This document shows, one piece after another, positions 1 through 7,263 of a stretch of DNA of 23,765 nucleotides. Numbering within the stretch: the stretch's first letter is position 1; every line of letters begins with the position of its first letter. The notes below the pieces were generated by a model that had not been told where the DNA came from, did not search any database, and saw only the letters and a list, made by a program, of their open reading frames with translations. The DNA comes from JAYFRE01 sp034926235 (GTDB lineage: Bacteria > Pseudomonadota > Alphaproteobacteria > Rhodospirillales > Magnetospirillaceae): contig JAYFRE010000004.1 of assembly GCA_034926235.1 (NCBI GenBank), forward strand, positions 1 through 23,765, written 5' to 3'. A program made the position numbers and the translations under genes.

Positions 1-21
1 GTCGGCAAGCCGGGTCTGTAA
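1..21 (+). CDS. Possible 3' end of an upstream gene (partial)
   Basis: Frame 1 reads six codons (VGKPGL) and then TAA at 19-21. About 30 bases later comes a strong rightward terminator, which is where the end of an upstream gene would be expected. Six residues are too few to identify a family, and the frame choice rests only on the position of the terminator. The reading could be chance. Confidence 0.3.
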   Translation, partial: VGKPGL

Positions 22-52
22 GCGCCTTTCACCGGAAAACGGCGCAACGACG

Positions 53-84
53 ATCCCGGCCGGAAATCCCGGCCGGGATTTTTT
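53..84 (+). terminator. Intrinsic terminator of the gene upstream of the window
   Basis: A perfect 11-bp GC-rich stem (53-63 with 69-79, arm ATCCCGGCCGG) has a 5-base loop and runs into six Ts at 79-84. The T-run is on the plus strand only, so it ends a rightward transcript entering from the left edge. It does not serve the leftward tRNA gene. Confidence 0.85.
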
Positions 85-140
85 ATTACGGACCCCAAAC
101 GGTTGCTGAGCGGAAGCGGAGATTCTGCCCCAAAACGGAC

Positions 141-168
141 GAAACCCCCAGGTTTCCCTGAGGGTTTC
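141..168 (-). terminator. GNRA-capped hairpin after tRNA-Ala (probable terminator or 3' processing signal)
   Basis: On the minus strand a 12-bp stem (one G-U pair, otherwise Watson-Crick) is closed by a GAAA tetraloop. It begins three bases past the CCA end of tRNA-Ala. The sequence after it (GTCCGTTTTGG) has only a short T-run, so it is a weak classical terminator. It may end the tRNA transcript or mark its 3' processing. Confidence 0.5.
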
Positions 169-170
169 GA

Positions 171-246
<76 letters not shown>

Positions 247-291
247 TAACACTTTCTATGACCTGGGCTTTTCGGCGGCGTTTCCACCACC

Positions 292-317
292 GGCCTCCAA
301 CCTCACGGTTGGAGGCC
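292..317 (-). other. Perfect hairpin between the FYDLN-type gene and tRNA-Ala
   Basis: The arms GGCCTCCAACC (292-302) and GGTTGGAGGCC (307-317) pair perfectly over 11 bp around a 4-base loop. The hairpin lies about 70 bases past the stop of the leftward FYDLN-type gene and about 45 bases before the tRNA. Neither strand has a T-run after it, so it is not a textbook terminator. It could stabilise the mRNA 3' end, help rho-dependent termination, or separate the mRNA from the tRNA. Confidence 0.45.
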
Positions 318-388
318 CGGAAGATAGGAACTCCCAGCGACGCGCGCAAGAGAAAAATGATGTGCGCGCGTCCGAATGTCCCTTCTTC

Positions 389-775
389 TTAAAGTTCGTC
401 CTCCATCTCATCCAGATGGTCGATCACCTCGGCCATATCCTCGTCGTCGCCGCCCAGATCAGAGGTGTCTTCGATCAGATCGTCACCGTCCTCTTCATCC
501 TCATCCAGCACGTCGACATCCGCCTCTTCGCCGCTATCGTCGAGGATATCGATATCCTCGGCCTCGCCCGCCGCGACCGCAGCAGCGGCAACGGCGGCCA
601 ATGGCGCGACCTTCGGCTCAGCTGCAGCGGCAGACCGGCGCGACGTCTTGAACGTCACCTCTGTCCCGACCGCAGCACCGCATTTGGGGCACAGGATCGG
701 CAACCGCGCCATGTCATAAAACCGCGCACCACAACTCGGACAGGTCCGCTTCAAACCCCATTCCGGTTTCACCAC
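389..775 (-). CDS. TIGR02300/FYDLN-type zinc-ribbon protein with acidic tail
   Basis: This 128-residue protein has an N-terminal zinc ribbon (residues 12-32, CPSC then CPKC, CX2C-X13-CX2C) in the setting KPEWGLKRTC, which marks the alphaproteobacterial FYDLN-acid family (TIGR02300). The signature FYDLN reads FYDM here. After an Ala-rich linker, roughly the last 55 residues are dominated by Asp and Glu. The start is taken as GTG at 775 because AGGAGG lies 7 bases upstream and the protein then begins MVKPEWG, as the family usually does; a longer ATG reading to 886 adds 37 residues without family character. The molecular function of the family is not established. It is divergent from aroA. Confidence 0.85.
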   Translation of the reverse strand: MVKPEWGLKRTCPSCGARFYDMARLPILCPKCGAAVGTEVTFKTSRRSAAAAEPKVAPLAAVAAAAVAAGEAEDIDILDDSGEEADVDVLDEDEEDGDDLIEDTSDLGGDDEDMAEVIDHLDEMEDEL

Positions 776-821
776 CCCTCGACCTCCTGATTGTTGTGGC
801 GTCATGCTTCTTAAGGGCGAT

Positions 822-850
822 TTGCCATGATCCCCGGCATCTGTCAAAAT
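822..850 (+). promoter_or_regulatory. Candidate sigma-70 promoter for aroA-cmk, overlapping a leftward -35
   Basis: TTGCCA (822-827, five of six to TTGACA) is followed after 17 bases by CAAAAT (845-850, four of six to TATAAT), pointing toward aroA. The opposite strand carries a perfect TTGACA (842-847) pointing toward the FYDLN-type gene, but only a poor -10 follows it. The two genes diverge across this 195-base gap, so promoters must lie in it. The exact boxes are inferred by eye. Confidence 0.3.
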
Positions 851-970
851 GAAAAATCGGCCTTCTCGCTCCTGGGCAACCGCCATCCCTCGTCTTTCCC
901 GGCGCGGCGCTATCCGGGGAAGGACGGAATGTGCTATGAGGCAAGGGAATCGTCCGCTCGAACAACCGGG

Positions 971-2329
971 ATGAAACCCTTGAACGCCATGCGCTCCGAA
1001 GCCCTGCTTTCCTCCATCGCCCAGCCGCTTTCCGGCAGCGTCCGCGTGCCCGGCGACAAATCCATTTCACACCGGGCCTTGATGCTGGGCGGGCTCGCTT
1101 TGGGCCGCACCACCATCGCCGGCCTTCTGGAAGGCGAGGACGTGCTGGCCACCGCCCAGGCGATGCGACGCCTCGGGGCGGAGATGACAAGACTGGAAGA
1201 CGGACGCTGGGAAGCGGTGGGCCGGGGCGTCGGCGGTCTGTGCGAGCCTGACGACGTGCTTGACATGGGCAATGCCGGTACCGGCGCGCGTCTTCTGATG
1301 GGACTGGTGGCTACTCACGGCTTCACCTCGGTTTTCACCGGCGACGCTTCCTTGCGGTCGCGCCCGATGCGCCGCGTGACCGAACCTTTGTCGCGGATGG
1401 GCGCCCAGTTCGCGGGACGGGACGGCGGACGGCTGCCTATGGCGGTGATCGGGGCGAAGACGCCCGTGCCGATCGAGTACACGCTGCCGATGCCGTCGGC
1501 GCAGGTCAAATCGGCGGTGCTGCTGGCCGGATTGAACACACCCGGCATCACCACCGTGATCGAAACTCAAGCGAGCCGCGACCATACCGAGCGCATGCTG
1601 CGCTGCTTCGGGGCCAGAATGTCGTCCGAACCGTTGCCCGGCGGCGGCGTGGCCCTGTCGGTCGAGGGATTCCCCGAATTGACCGGCCAGACCCTGACCG
1701 TGCCGGCCGATCCGTCTTCAGCCGCCTTTCCCGCCGTCGCCGCCCTGATCGTGCCGGGTTCGCGCATCACTCTGGAAAATGTCTGCGTCAATCCGTCGCG
1801 CACGGGGCTCTATCAGACCCTGACCGAAATGGGCGCCAGCATCGCCATGACCAATCAGCGCGAAGAAGGCGGCGAGCCCGTGGCCGATCTCGTCATCGCC
1901 CACAAGCCCTTGTTCGGGGTCGACGTCCCTCCCGACCGCGCCCCCTCGATGATCGACGAATATCCGATCCTGGCTGTCGCCGCCGCCTTCGCCACCGGGA
2001 CCACCCGCATGCGCGGCCTGTCCGAATTGCGGGTCAAGGAAAGCGACCGCCTGAGCGCCATCGCACGCGGGCTCGATTCCTGCGGCGTACGGGTAGCGAT
2101 CGAAGGCGACGATCTGATCGTTCACGGCACCGGCGCGATCCCACCCGGCGGCGCCAGGGTCGCCACCAATCTCGATCACCGCATCGGCATGGCTTTCCTG
2201 GTGTTCGGCATGGCTTCCGCGCGGCCGGTCGGCATCGACGACGCCCGCCCCATCGCCACCAGCTTCCCCGGTTTCGCCGCGCTGATGAACCGGATGGGCG
2301 CAGCCATCGCCCCGGATGCCGGCGCGTGA
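971..2329 (+). CDS. aroA: 3-phosphoshikimate 1-carboxyvinyltransferase (EPSP synthase)
   Basis: AroA transfers enolpyruvate from PEP to shikimate 3-phosphate, the sixth shikimate-pathway step. The 452-residue protein shows GDKSISHR (residues 28-35, Lys30), GNAGTGARL (100-108), GDASLRSRPM (124-133), IDEYP (328-332), RVKESDR (354-360) and DHR (402-404). The overall pattern, for example AQVKSAVLLAGLNTPG and the MIDEYPILAVAAAFA block, resembles class II enzymes such as that of Agrobacterium CP4. The residue matching CP4 Ala100 is Gly103 here. ATG 971 gives the usual family length; upstream ATGs at 827 and 929 add unconserved sequence (929 has a fair Shine-Dalgarno), and ATG 989 is also possible. 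The stop overlaps the cmk start by 4 bases. Confidence 0.95.
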   Translation: MKPLNAMRSEALLSSIAQPLSGSVRVPGDKSISHRALMLGGLALGRTTIAGLLEGEDVLATAQAMRRLGAEMTRLEDGRWEAVGRGVGGLCEPDDVLDMGNAGTGARLLMGLVATHGFTSVFTGDASLRSRPMRRVTEPLSRMGAQFAGRDGGRLPMAVIGAKTPVPIEYTLPMPSAQVKSAVLLAGLNTPGITTVIETQASRDHTERMLRCFGARMSSEPLPGGGVALSVEGFPELTGQTLTVPADPSSAAFPAVAALIVPGSRITLENVCVNPSRTGLYQTLTEMGASIAMTNQREEGGEPVADLVIAHKPLFGVDVPPDRAPSMIDEYPILAVAAAFATGTTRMRGLSELRVKESDRLSAIARGLDSCGVRVAIEGDDLIVHGTGAIPPGGARVATNLDHRIGMAFLVFGMASARPVGIDDARPIATSFPGFAALMNRMGAAIAPDAGA

Positions 2330-2985
2330 ACAGCCGGCATCCAGAAGCCCTGGTCGTCGCCATCGACGGACCGGCTGCATCCGGCAAGGGAACGTTGGCC
2401 AAGCGGCTGGCCGCCCATTTCGGCCTGCGCCACCTCGATACCGGCTTGATCTATCGTGCGGTAGGCGCGGCGCTGCTGAAGGCTGGACGCGCCCCGTCGG
2501 ACGAAGAAGCGGCGCTGGACGCTGCCCGAACGCTCGATCCCGCCTCTTTCGCCGACCCCGCCTTGCGCCGCGAAGAAACGGGCGTGGCGGCCTCAATGGT
2601 GGCGACGATGCCAGCCGTGCGGGCGGCTCTTTTAGCCTTCCAGCAGAATTTCGCGCATCAGCCGCCCGGCGCGGTGCTGGATGGCCGCGACATCGCTACC
2701 GTCGTCTGTCCGAACGCCGACGTGAAGCTGTTCATCACCGCCAGCGCGGAAAAGCGTGCCGAACGCCGCGTGAAGGAGTTGCGCGAGCGAGGACTCTCCG
2801 TTATACCCGAGCAGATTTTGGAGGATTTGCGCCAGCGCGACGCCCAAGACAGCGCGCGTGCGGCAGCACCTTTGATTCAATCCGCCGACGCCATCCTGAT
2901 CGACAGCTCCGAGCTGGATGCCGACGCGGTTTTCGCTTTGGCGGCGGATATCGTCGCCAGGCGGCTGAAACCGTCCGCTTCCTGA
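2326..2985 (+). CDS. cmk: Cytidylate kinase
   Basis: Cmk phosphorylates CMP and dCMP with ATP in the cytoplasm, recycling pyrimidine nucleotides. The 219-residue protein has the P-loop GPAASGKGT (15-23), the substrate-site segment HLDTGLIYRAVG, LDGRDIAT (118-125) and the lid motif RDAQDSAR (171-178). Length is normal for the family. The start is GTG at 2326, inside the aroA stop (GTGA), which suggests translational coupling. aroA-cmk-rpsA order is common in proteobacteria. Confidence 0.95.
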   Translation: MNSRHPEALVVAIDGPAASGKGTLAKRLAAHFGLRHLDTGLIYRAVGAALLKAGRAPSDEEAALDAARTLDPASFADPALRREETGVAASMVATMPAVRAALLAFQQNFAHQPPGAVLDGRDIATVVCPNADVKLFITASAEKRAERRVKELRERGLSVIPEQILEDLRQRDAQDSARAAAPLIQSADAILIDSSELDADAVFALAADIVARRLKPSAS

Positions 2986-3044
2986 CCGGGGCGAACGGAT
3001 ACGGATCGTCAAGATAGCGGGGCCGTTCTCCTTCCTGGATAAAG

Positions 3045-3079
3045 GTGGGAAACGGTTCTTTTCGTTGACAACTTCCCAC
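3045..3079 (+). promoter_or_regulatory. Leader hairpin upstream of rpsA
   Basis: GTGGGAA (3045-3051) and TTCCCAC (3073-3079) form a perfect 7-bp stem around a 21-base apex, in the 155-base gap before rpsA. S1 represses its own translation in Escherichia coli through a structured leader, so a structure here is plausible as a control site. I do not recognise a catalogued leader motif, and one 7-bp stem can arise by chance. Confidence 0.3.
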
Positions 3080-3140
3080 GAGCAGACCGCCGGAGCCAAC
3101 CGGCAGGCCAGTCAAAACCCTACGAAAGGAATTACCACAC

Positions 3141-4856
3141 ATGACTACCGCCACCGAGACTCCGAGCGGTGAGGATTTTGCCTCCCTCTTGGACGAAATG
3201 TTCGGCGAATCGTCCAGCTTCGAAGGAAGCGTGGTCAAGGGCCGCATCGTCGCCATCGACGGCGACTACGCGATCATCGATGTCGGCCTGAAATCCGAAG
3301 GCCGCATCCTGGTCAAGGAATTCTCCGCCCCTGGCGCCGCCGCGGAAATCAAGCCCGGCGATCAGGTCGACGTGTTCGTCGAGCGCTATGAGGACAAGAA
3401 CGGCGAAGTGATGCTTTCCCGCGAGAAAGCCCGCCGCGAAGAAGCCTGGACCCTGCTGGAAAAGAGCTTCCAGGATAATCAGCGCGTCAACGGCGTCATC
3501 TTCGGCCGCGTCAAGGGCGGCTTCACCGTCGATCTGTCCGGCGCCGTGGCCTTCCTGCCCGGCAGCCAGGTGGACATCCGCCCGGTGCGCGACATCACGC
3601 CGCTCATGGGCACGCCGCAGCCCTTCCAGATCCTCAAGATGGACCGCAGCCGGGGCAACATCGTCGTCTCGCGCCGCGCCGTGCTGGAAGAGACCCGCGC
3701 CGAGCAGCGCTCCGAACTGATCGAGAGCCTGAAGGAAGGCCAGATCCTGGAAGGTGTGGTCAAGAACATCACCGATTACGGCGCGTTCGTCGATCTGGGC
3801 GGCGTGGACGGTTTGCTCCATGTCACCGACATCGCCTGGAAGCGCATCAATCACCCGTCCGAGGCCCTGCATATCGGCCAGACCGTCAAGGTGCAGGTGA
3901 TCCGCTTCAACCCCGAAACGCAGCGCATCAGCCTGGGCATCAAGCAGCTCGAGGCCGATCCGTGGGAAGGCGTTGACCGGAAATACCCGGTCGGCACCAA
4001 GTTCGTGGGCCGCGTCACCAACATCACCGACTATGGCGCGTTCGTCGAGCTGGAACCCGGCGTCGAGGGGCTGGTCCATGTGTCGGAAATGTCCTGGACC
4101 AAGAAGAACGTCCATCCCGGCAAGATCGTCTCCACCTCTCAGGAGGTCGAGGTCATGGTGCTGGACGTCGATGCCCAGAAGCGCCGCATCAGCCTGGGTC
4201 TGAAGCAGACCATGGCCAATCCCTGGGAAACCTTCCTCGAGAAGTTCCCGGTCGGCAGCACCGTCGAAGGCGAAGTCAAGAACATCACCGAATTCGGTCT
4301 GTTCGTCGGCCTGCCCGGCGAGATCGACGGCATGGTCCATCTGTCCGACATCGATTGGGAACGTCCGGGCGAACAAGCCCTGGCCGATTTCAAGAAGGGC
4401 GACATGGTCAAGGCCAAGATCCTGGACGTCGATGTCGAGAAGGAACGCATCAGCCTGGGCATCAAGCAGCTCGGAGCCGATCCCTTCAAGGAAGCCATCG
4501 CCAACGTCAAGAAGGGCGACGTGGTGACCGCGCAGGTGACGGCGGTGACCGAGAACGGCTTGGAAGTGACCGTGGACGGCCTGACCGGCTTCATCCGCAA
4601 GGGCGACCTGGCCCGCGACCGCTCCGATCAGCGGCCCGACCGCTTCGCCGTGGGCGAGAAGCTCGACGCCAAGATCACCGCCATCGACAAGGCCACCCGC
4701 AAGGTCAGCCTGTCGGTCAAGGCGCGCGAGATCGAGGAAGAGAAGCAGGCCATGGCCGAATACGGTTCGTCCGATTCGGGCGCCAGCCTGGGTGACATCC
4801 TGGGGGCGGCCTTCAACCGCGCCAAGGAAGAGAAAGCCCAGTCCGAAGACAAGTAG
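3141..4856 (+). CDS. rpsA: 30S ribosomal protein S1
   Basis: S1 binds mRNA on the 30S subunit and helps initiation on structured messages. The 571-residue protein holds six S1/OB-fold repeats at about 28-94, 113-179, 200-268, 285-355, 372-442 and 457-526. Repeats 3 to 5 share the signature NITDYGAFV or NITEFGLFV followed by RISLGIKQL-type ends. The first two are the more divergent ribosome-docking type. The tail (530-571) is charged. AAAGGA lies 10 bases before the ATG. The long gap after cmk suggests an additional promoter of its own, but none could be placed securely. A strong terminator follows. Confidence 0.98.
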   Translation: MTTATETPSGEDFASLLDEMFGESSSFEGSVVKGRIVAIDGDYAIIDVGLKSEGRILVKEFSAPGAAAEIKPGDQVDVFVERYEDKNGEVMLSREKARREEAWTLLEKSFQDNQRVNGVIFGRVKGGFTVDLSGAVAFLPGSQVDIRPVRDITPLMGTPQPFQILKMDRSRGNIVVSRRAVLEETRAEQRSELIESLKEGQILEGVVKNITDYGAFVDLGGVDGLLHVTDIAWKRINHPSEALHIGQTVKVQVIRFNPETQRISLGIKQLEADPWEGVDRKYPVGTKFVGRVTNITDYGAFVELEPGVEGLVHVSEMSWTKKNVHPGKIVSTSQEVEVMVLDVDAQKRRISLGLKQTMANPWETFLEKFPVGSTVEGEVKNITEFGLFVGLPGEIDGMVHLSDIDWERPGEQALADFKKGDMVKAKILDVDVEKERISLGIKQLGADPFKEAIANVKKGDVVTAQVTAVTENGLEVTVDGLTGFIRKGDLARDRSDQRPDRFAVGEKLDAKITAIDKATRKVSLSVKAREIEEEKQAMAEYGSSDSGASLGDILGAAFNRAKEEKAQSEDK

Positions 4857-4869
4857 GCATTCCGTTTAA

Positions 4870-4900
4870 GGCCGGGGCGGCCCACAAATCCACCCCGGCC
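4870..4900 (+). terminator. First, weak hairpin after rpsA
   Basis: GGCCGGGG (4870-4877) pairs with CCCCGGCC (4893-4900) 13 bases past the rpsA stop, and is followed by the T-poor tail GGTTCGGTTTTG. It stands directly before a much better terminator and may work with it or as an mRNA end-stabiliser. Confidence 0.45.
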
Positions 4901-4918
4901 GGTTCGGTTTTGCGAATG

Positions 4919-4958
4919 AAAAAGCGCGGCGCCGGGACACCGGCGGCGCGCTTTTTTT
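4919..4958 (+). terminator. Strong intrinsic terminator of the aroA-cmk-rpsA transcript
   Basis: A 17-position stem with one mismatch (4919-4935 with 4940-4956) around the loop GACA is preceded by five As and followed by seven Ts (4952-4958). The flanking A-run and T-run make it able to act in both directions. No leftward gene lies nearby, so its main job is to end the rpsA message. Confidence 0.9.
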
Positions 4959-5104
4959 CCCATCCCTCCCCGATCAAGGCCCCATTCCGGGGGAAAGTCC
5001 GGGAATCTCTTGCGATCTTAAAGGCTTATCTTGACGCTGGGGCTGGGCTTTGGCAGGCTTGTTCGATTGATCCCTGTCCGCCGAACAGTAGGAGCCGGAG
5101 GGCC

Positions 5105-5389
5105 ATGACGAAATCGGAACTAATCGCCCGCTTGTCCGAGTTGCACTCTCATCTCTATCAACGGGATGTCGAGCGTATCGTCACCACCATTTTCGACGAA
5201 ATCTCGGCGGCGCTGGCCCGTGGAGACCGGGTCGAACTACGCGGATTCGGCGCTTTTTCCGTCAAAAAGCGCGATTCTCGCCAGGGACGCAACCCGCGCA
5301 CCGGTGAAACCGTGGATGTCGCGTCGAAGGCGGTGCCTTTCTTCAAGACCGGCAAGCAGTTGCGCGAACGGTTGAACAGCGGCGACTAA
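5105..5389 (+). CDS. ihfB: Integration host factor subunit beta
   Basis: IHF is a heterodimeric nucleoid protein that bends DNA sharply at specific sites. This 94-residue protein, the usual length for IHF-beta, starts MTKSELIARL and carries the beta-arm tip RNPRTGE (62-68) with intercalating Pro64. It ends in the family pattern VPFFKTGKQLRERL. AGGAG lies 10 bases before the ATG at 5105 and GGAGGG only 2 bases before it; a longer reading from 4910 runs into the rpsA terminator and is rejected. It follows rpsA, as in many proteobacteria, but the strong terminator between them implies its own promoter in 4959-5104. The alpha subunit is not in the window. Confidence 0.96.
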   Translation: MTKSELIARLSELHSHLYQRDVERIVTTIFDEISAALARGDRVELRGFGAFSVKKRDSRQGRNPRTGETVDVASKAVPFFKTGKQLRERLNSGD

Positions 5390-5414
5390 AGCCGCCTTCG
5401 CGGAGGAACGGGCC

Positions 5415-5762
5415 GTGCATATTATCGCTTGGTTGATCGGGCTACCGCTCGCGGTGGCGATTGTCCTTTTCGCACTGTCGAATCGGGGCACGGTAACCCT
5501 TGGATTCTGGCCGTTTGAACCGACGGTGACGGTCAGCCTTTATGTCGCCGTTCTCGTTCCTCTTCTGATCGGTGTAGCGTTCGGCTGGCTGATCGGCCTG
5601 CCCCGCGCCATGCGCAACGGGTCCCGCAGCCGCGCCCAGGCCCGGCGCATCGCCGAGCTTGAGCAAGAGCTCGTCCGGCAGAAACAATTCGGCGGGCAAC
5701 CGCCCCAAACCGAGCGCACCCCGGAACCGGCGGTGTTGCCGGGAGCCCTACCGCCATCATGA
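5415..5762 (+). CDS. LapA-domain (DUF1049) inner-membrane protein
   Basis: This 115-residue protein has two predicted membrane helices (about 3-21 and 40-61), the LapA-family pattern SNRGTVTLGFWPF (22-34) between them, a basic stretch, a short coiled coil (about 74-91) and a Pro-rich tail. In Escherichia coli, LapA and LapB (YciM) adjust lipopolysaccharide synthesis by acting on FtsH-mediated LpxC turnover. No LapB-like TPR partner is present here, so that role is not assured. The start is GTG at 5415 with GGAGG nearby; it begins 25 bases after ihfB, and its stop overlaps the pyrF start (ATGA). The same neighbour follows ihfB in many proteobacteria. Confidence 0.85.
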   Translation: MHIIAWLIGLPLAVAIVLFALSNRGTVTLGFWPFEPTVTVSLYVAVLVPLLIGVAFGWLIGLPRAMRNGSRSRAQARRIAELEQELVRQKQFGGQPPQTERTPEPAVLPGALPPS

Positions 5763-6472
5763 CCAATCCCGTTTTTTGCGCGATCGACACCATCGATCCC
5801 GCCCAGGCCCTTGATCTCGCCCGCCGCCTAGGCCCTCTGGTCGGCGGCGTCAAGCTTGGACTCGAATTCTTCACCGCGAACGGACCCCAGGGAATCCGGC
5901 AGATCGCCGCCCTGGACATGCCCGTTTTCCTCGATCTCAAATTCCACGACATCCCCAACACCGTCGCCGGCGCGATCCGGGGCATCGCACCTTTGGCTCC
6001 GGCGCTGACCACCATCCATGCCGCCGGCGGACTGGCGATGATGAAAGCCGCCGTCGATGCCGCCGGCGACGCCGCCGCCCGCCTGGGAACATCCCGGCCC
6101 AAGATTCTGGGCGTGACCATGCTGACCAGCACCGGCGAGGCCGATCTCGATACGATCGGCGTCAGGGGACCCATGACCGATCAGGTCCTGAGGCTGGCCA
6201 CACTGGCGCAGGAAGCCGGACTGGACGGCGTCATCGCCTCGCCGCACGAAATCGGACCTTTGCGCGCCGCATGCGATCCCGGTTTCCTGCTGGTGATTCC
6301 GGGCATCCGCCCGGACTGGAGCGAAAACCACGACCAGAAGCGGGTATTGACCCCCGCCGAGGCGCTGGCCCGAGGTGCTGACCGGTTGGTGATTGGACGC
6401 CCGATCACCGCCGCCGAAGACCCCGTCGCCGCAGCCCGGCGCATTCTAGCTGAATTGAGGATAAGGGCATGA
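5759..6472 (+). CDS. pyrF: Orotidine 5'-phosphate decarboxylase
   Basis: PyrF makes UMP from OMP, the last step of de novo pyrimidine synthesis. The 237-residue TIM barrel shows the active-site block LDLKFHDIPNTV (58-69) with catalytic Asp59, Lys61 and Asp64, the early Asp10 and Lys32 (AID, VKLG), and the phosphate-binding end PGIRP (181-185) and GRPI (213-216). Length is typical. It overlaps lapA and trpF by 4 bases on each side (ATGA both times), so it is probably translated as part of one message. Confidence 0.97.
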   Translation: MTNPVFCAIDTIDPAQALDLARRLGPLVGGVKLGLEFFTANGPQGIRQIAALDMPVFLDLKFHDIPNTVAGAIRGIAPLAPALTTIHAAGGLAMMKAAVDAAGDAAARLGTSRPKILGVTMLTSTGEADLDTIGVRGPMTDQVLRLATLAQEAGLDGVIASPHEIGPLRAACDPGFLLVIPGIRPDWSENHDQKRVLTPAEALARGADRLVIGRPITAAEDPVAAARRILAELRIRA

Positions 6473-7131
6473 AAGGCCGGACGAAATCCGCCAAGATCGC
6501 GGTCAAAATTTGCGGTTTGACCGACGAGGCCGACGCCGAAGCCGCCATCGAGGCCGGCGCGGATTTTCTGGGTGTGGTCTTCTTTCCGCCCAGCCCCCGC
6601 AATGTCTCGATCGAACGCGCTCAGGAAATCCTGGAGCTGGTGCCCGAAGGCATCGGCAGGGTCGGCCTGTTCGTCGACGCCGACGACGCTTTGATCGAGC
6701 GGGTGATGAACAATCTGCGGCTCGATCTGTTTCAGTTCCACGGCCACGAAACGCCCGAACGGATCGAGGCCGTCCGGCAGGATTACGGCATGCCGGTGAT
6801 GAAGGCGATCGGTCTTGCCGAAACCGCCGATCTTGAACTGGCCCGGGCCTATGCCCAGACCGCCGACCGGCTGCTGTTCGACGCCAAGCCGTCTCCCGGC
6901 ACGGACCGGCCCGGCGGCAACGCCACGACTTTCAGCTGGGATATGCTGGCGGGCCGGCCCTGGCCGGTTCCCTGGATGCTGGCGGGCGGTCTGACCCCGG
7001 ACAATGTCGCCGACGCGATCCAGCGTTCGGGTGCCTTGGCCGTCGATGTCTCCTCGGGCGTCGAAAGCGCCCCCGGCGTCAAGGACCCGCGCAAGATCGC
7101 GGCGTTCATCAAGGCTGTCCGCAAGCTTTAA
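6469..7131 (+). CDS. trpF: Phosphoribosylanthranilate isomerase
   Basis: TrpF turns N-(5-phosphoribosyl)anthranilate into CdRP in tryptophan synthesis. The 220-residue barrel has KICGLT (13-18) with the catalytic Cys15, FQFHGHE (89-95), FDAK with catalytic Asp138, AGGL (172-175) and the phosphate-binding VDVSSGVE (192-199). It overlaps pyrF by 4 bases. In many alphaproteobacteria trpF is followed directly by trpB and trpA; here three redox genes intervene and trpB begins about 1.9 kb later. Confidence 0.96.
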   Translation: MKGRTKSAKIAVKICGLTDEADAEAAIEAGADFLGVVFFPPSPRNVSIERAQEILELVPEGIGRVGLFVDADDALIERVMNNLRLDLFQFHGHETPERIEAVRQDYGMPVMKAIGLAETADLELARAYAQTADRLLFDAKPSPGTDRPGGNATTFSWDMLAGRPWPVPWMLAGGLTPDNVADAIQRSGALAVDVSSGVESAPGVKDPRKIAAFIKAVRKL

Positions 7132-7153
7132 CCGTCAAGGCGGGCTTTTGTCA

Positions 7154-7183
7154 TCGACAGAATCGATCATGGCGGGCGATAAT
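7154..7183 (+). promoter_or_regulatory. Candidate promoter with LysR-type motif before the rubrerythrin gene
   Basis: TCGACA (7154-7159, five of six) and GATAAT (7178-7183, five of six) are 18 bases apart, about 80 bases before the rubrerythrin ATG. Overlapping the -10 is ATC-N9-GAT (7166-7180), a form of the T-N11-A motif bound by LysR-type regulators, and an OxyR-type gene lies downstream in the same cluster. The promoter boxes are fairly good; the operator is an inference from a short motif. Confidence 0.45.
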
Positions 7184-7263
7184 CGCTCCGTCATGCCGGT
7201 CTGCACCCCCGTGGCGGGGCGGTCAGCATTTCCATTGCATCGTTTTAAGGAGTTCCCAGAAAG

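Noticed and set aside
827..970. Longer starts for aroA at 827 or 929.
   Set aside because: They add up to 48 residues with no family resemblance and the first would cover the likely promoter; ATG 929 has a fair ribosome site and remains a minor possibility.
3065..3070. A perfect TTGACA ahead of rpsA as a -35 box.
   Set aside because: At 16 to 18 bases downstream there is only GC-rich sequence (around 3087-3094) with no resemblance to a -10 box, and the hexamer lies within the candidate hairpin.
3132..4376. A 414-codon open frame on the minus strand across rpsA, coding a His/Asp-rich protein.
   Set aside because: It lies opposite six clear S1 repeats. Long antisense frames are expected in GC-rich genes, and the repeated composition mirrors the S1 repeats.
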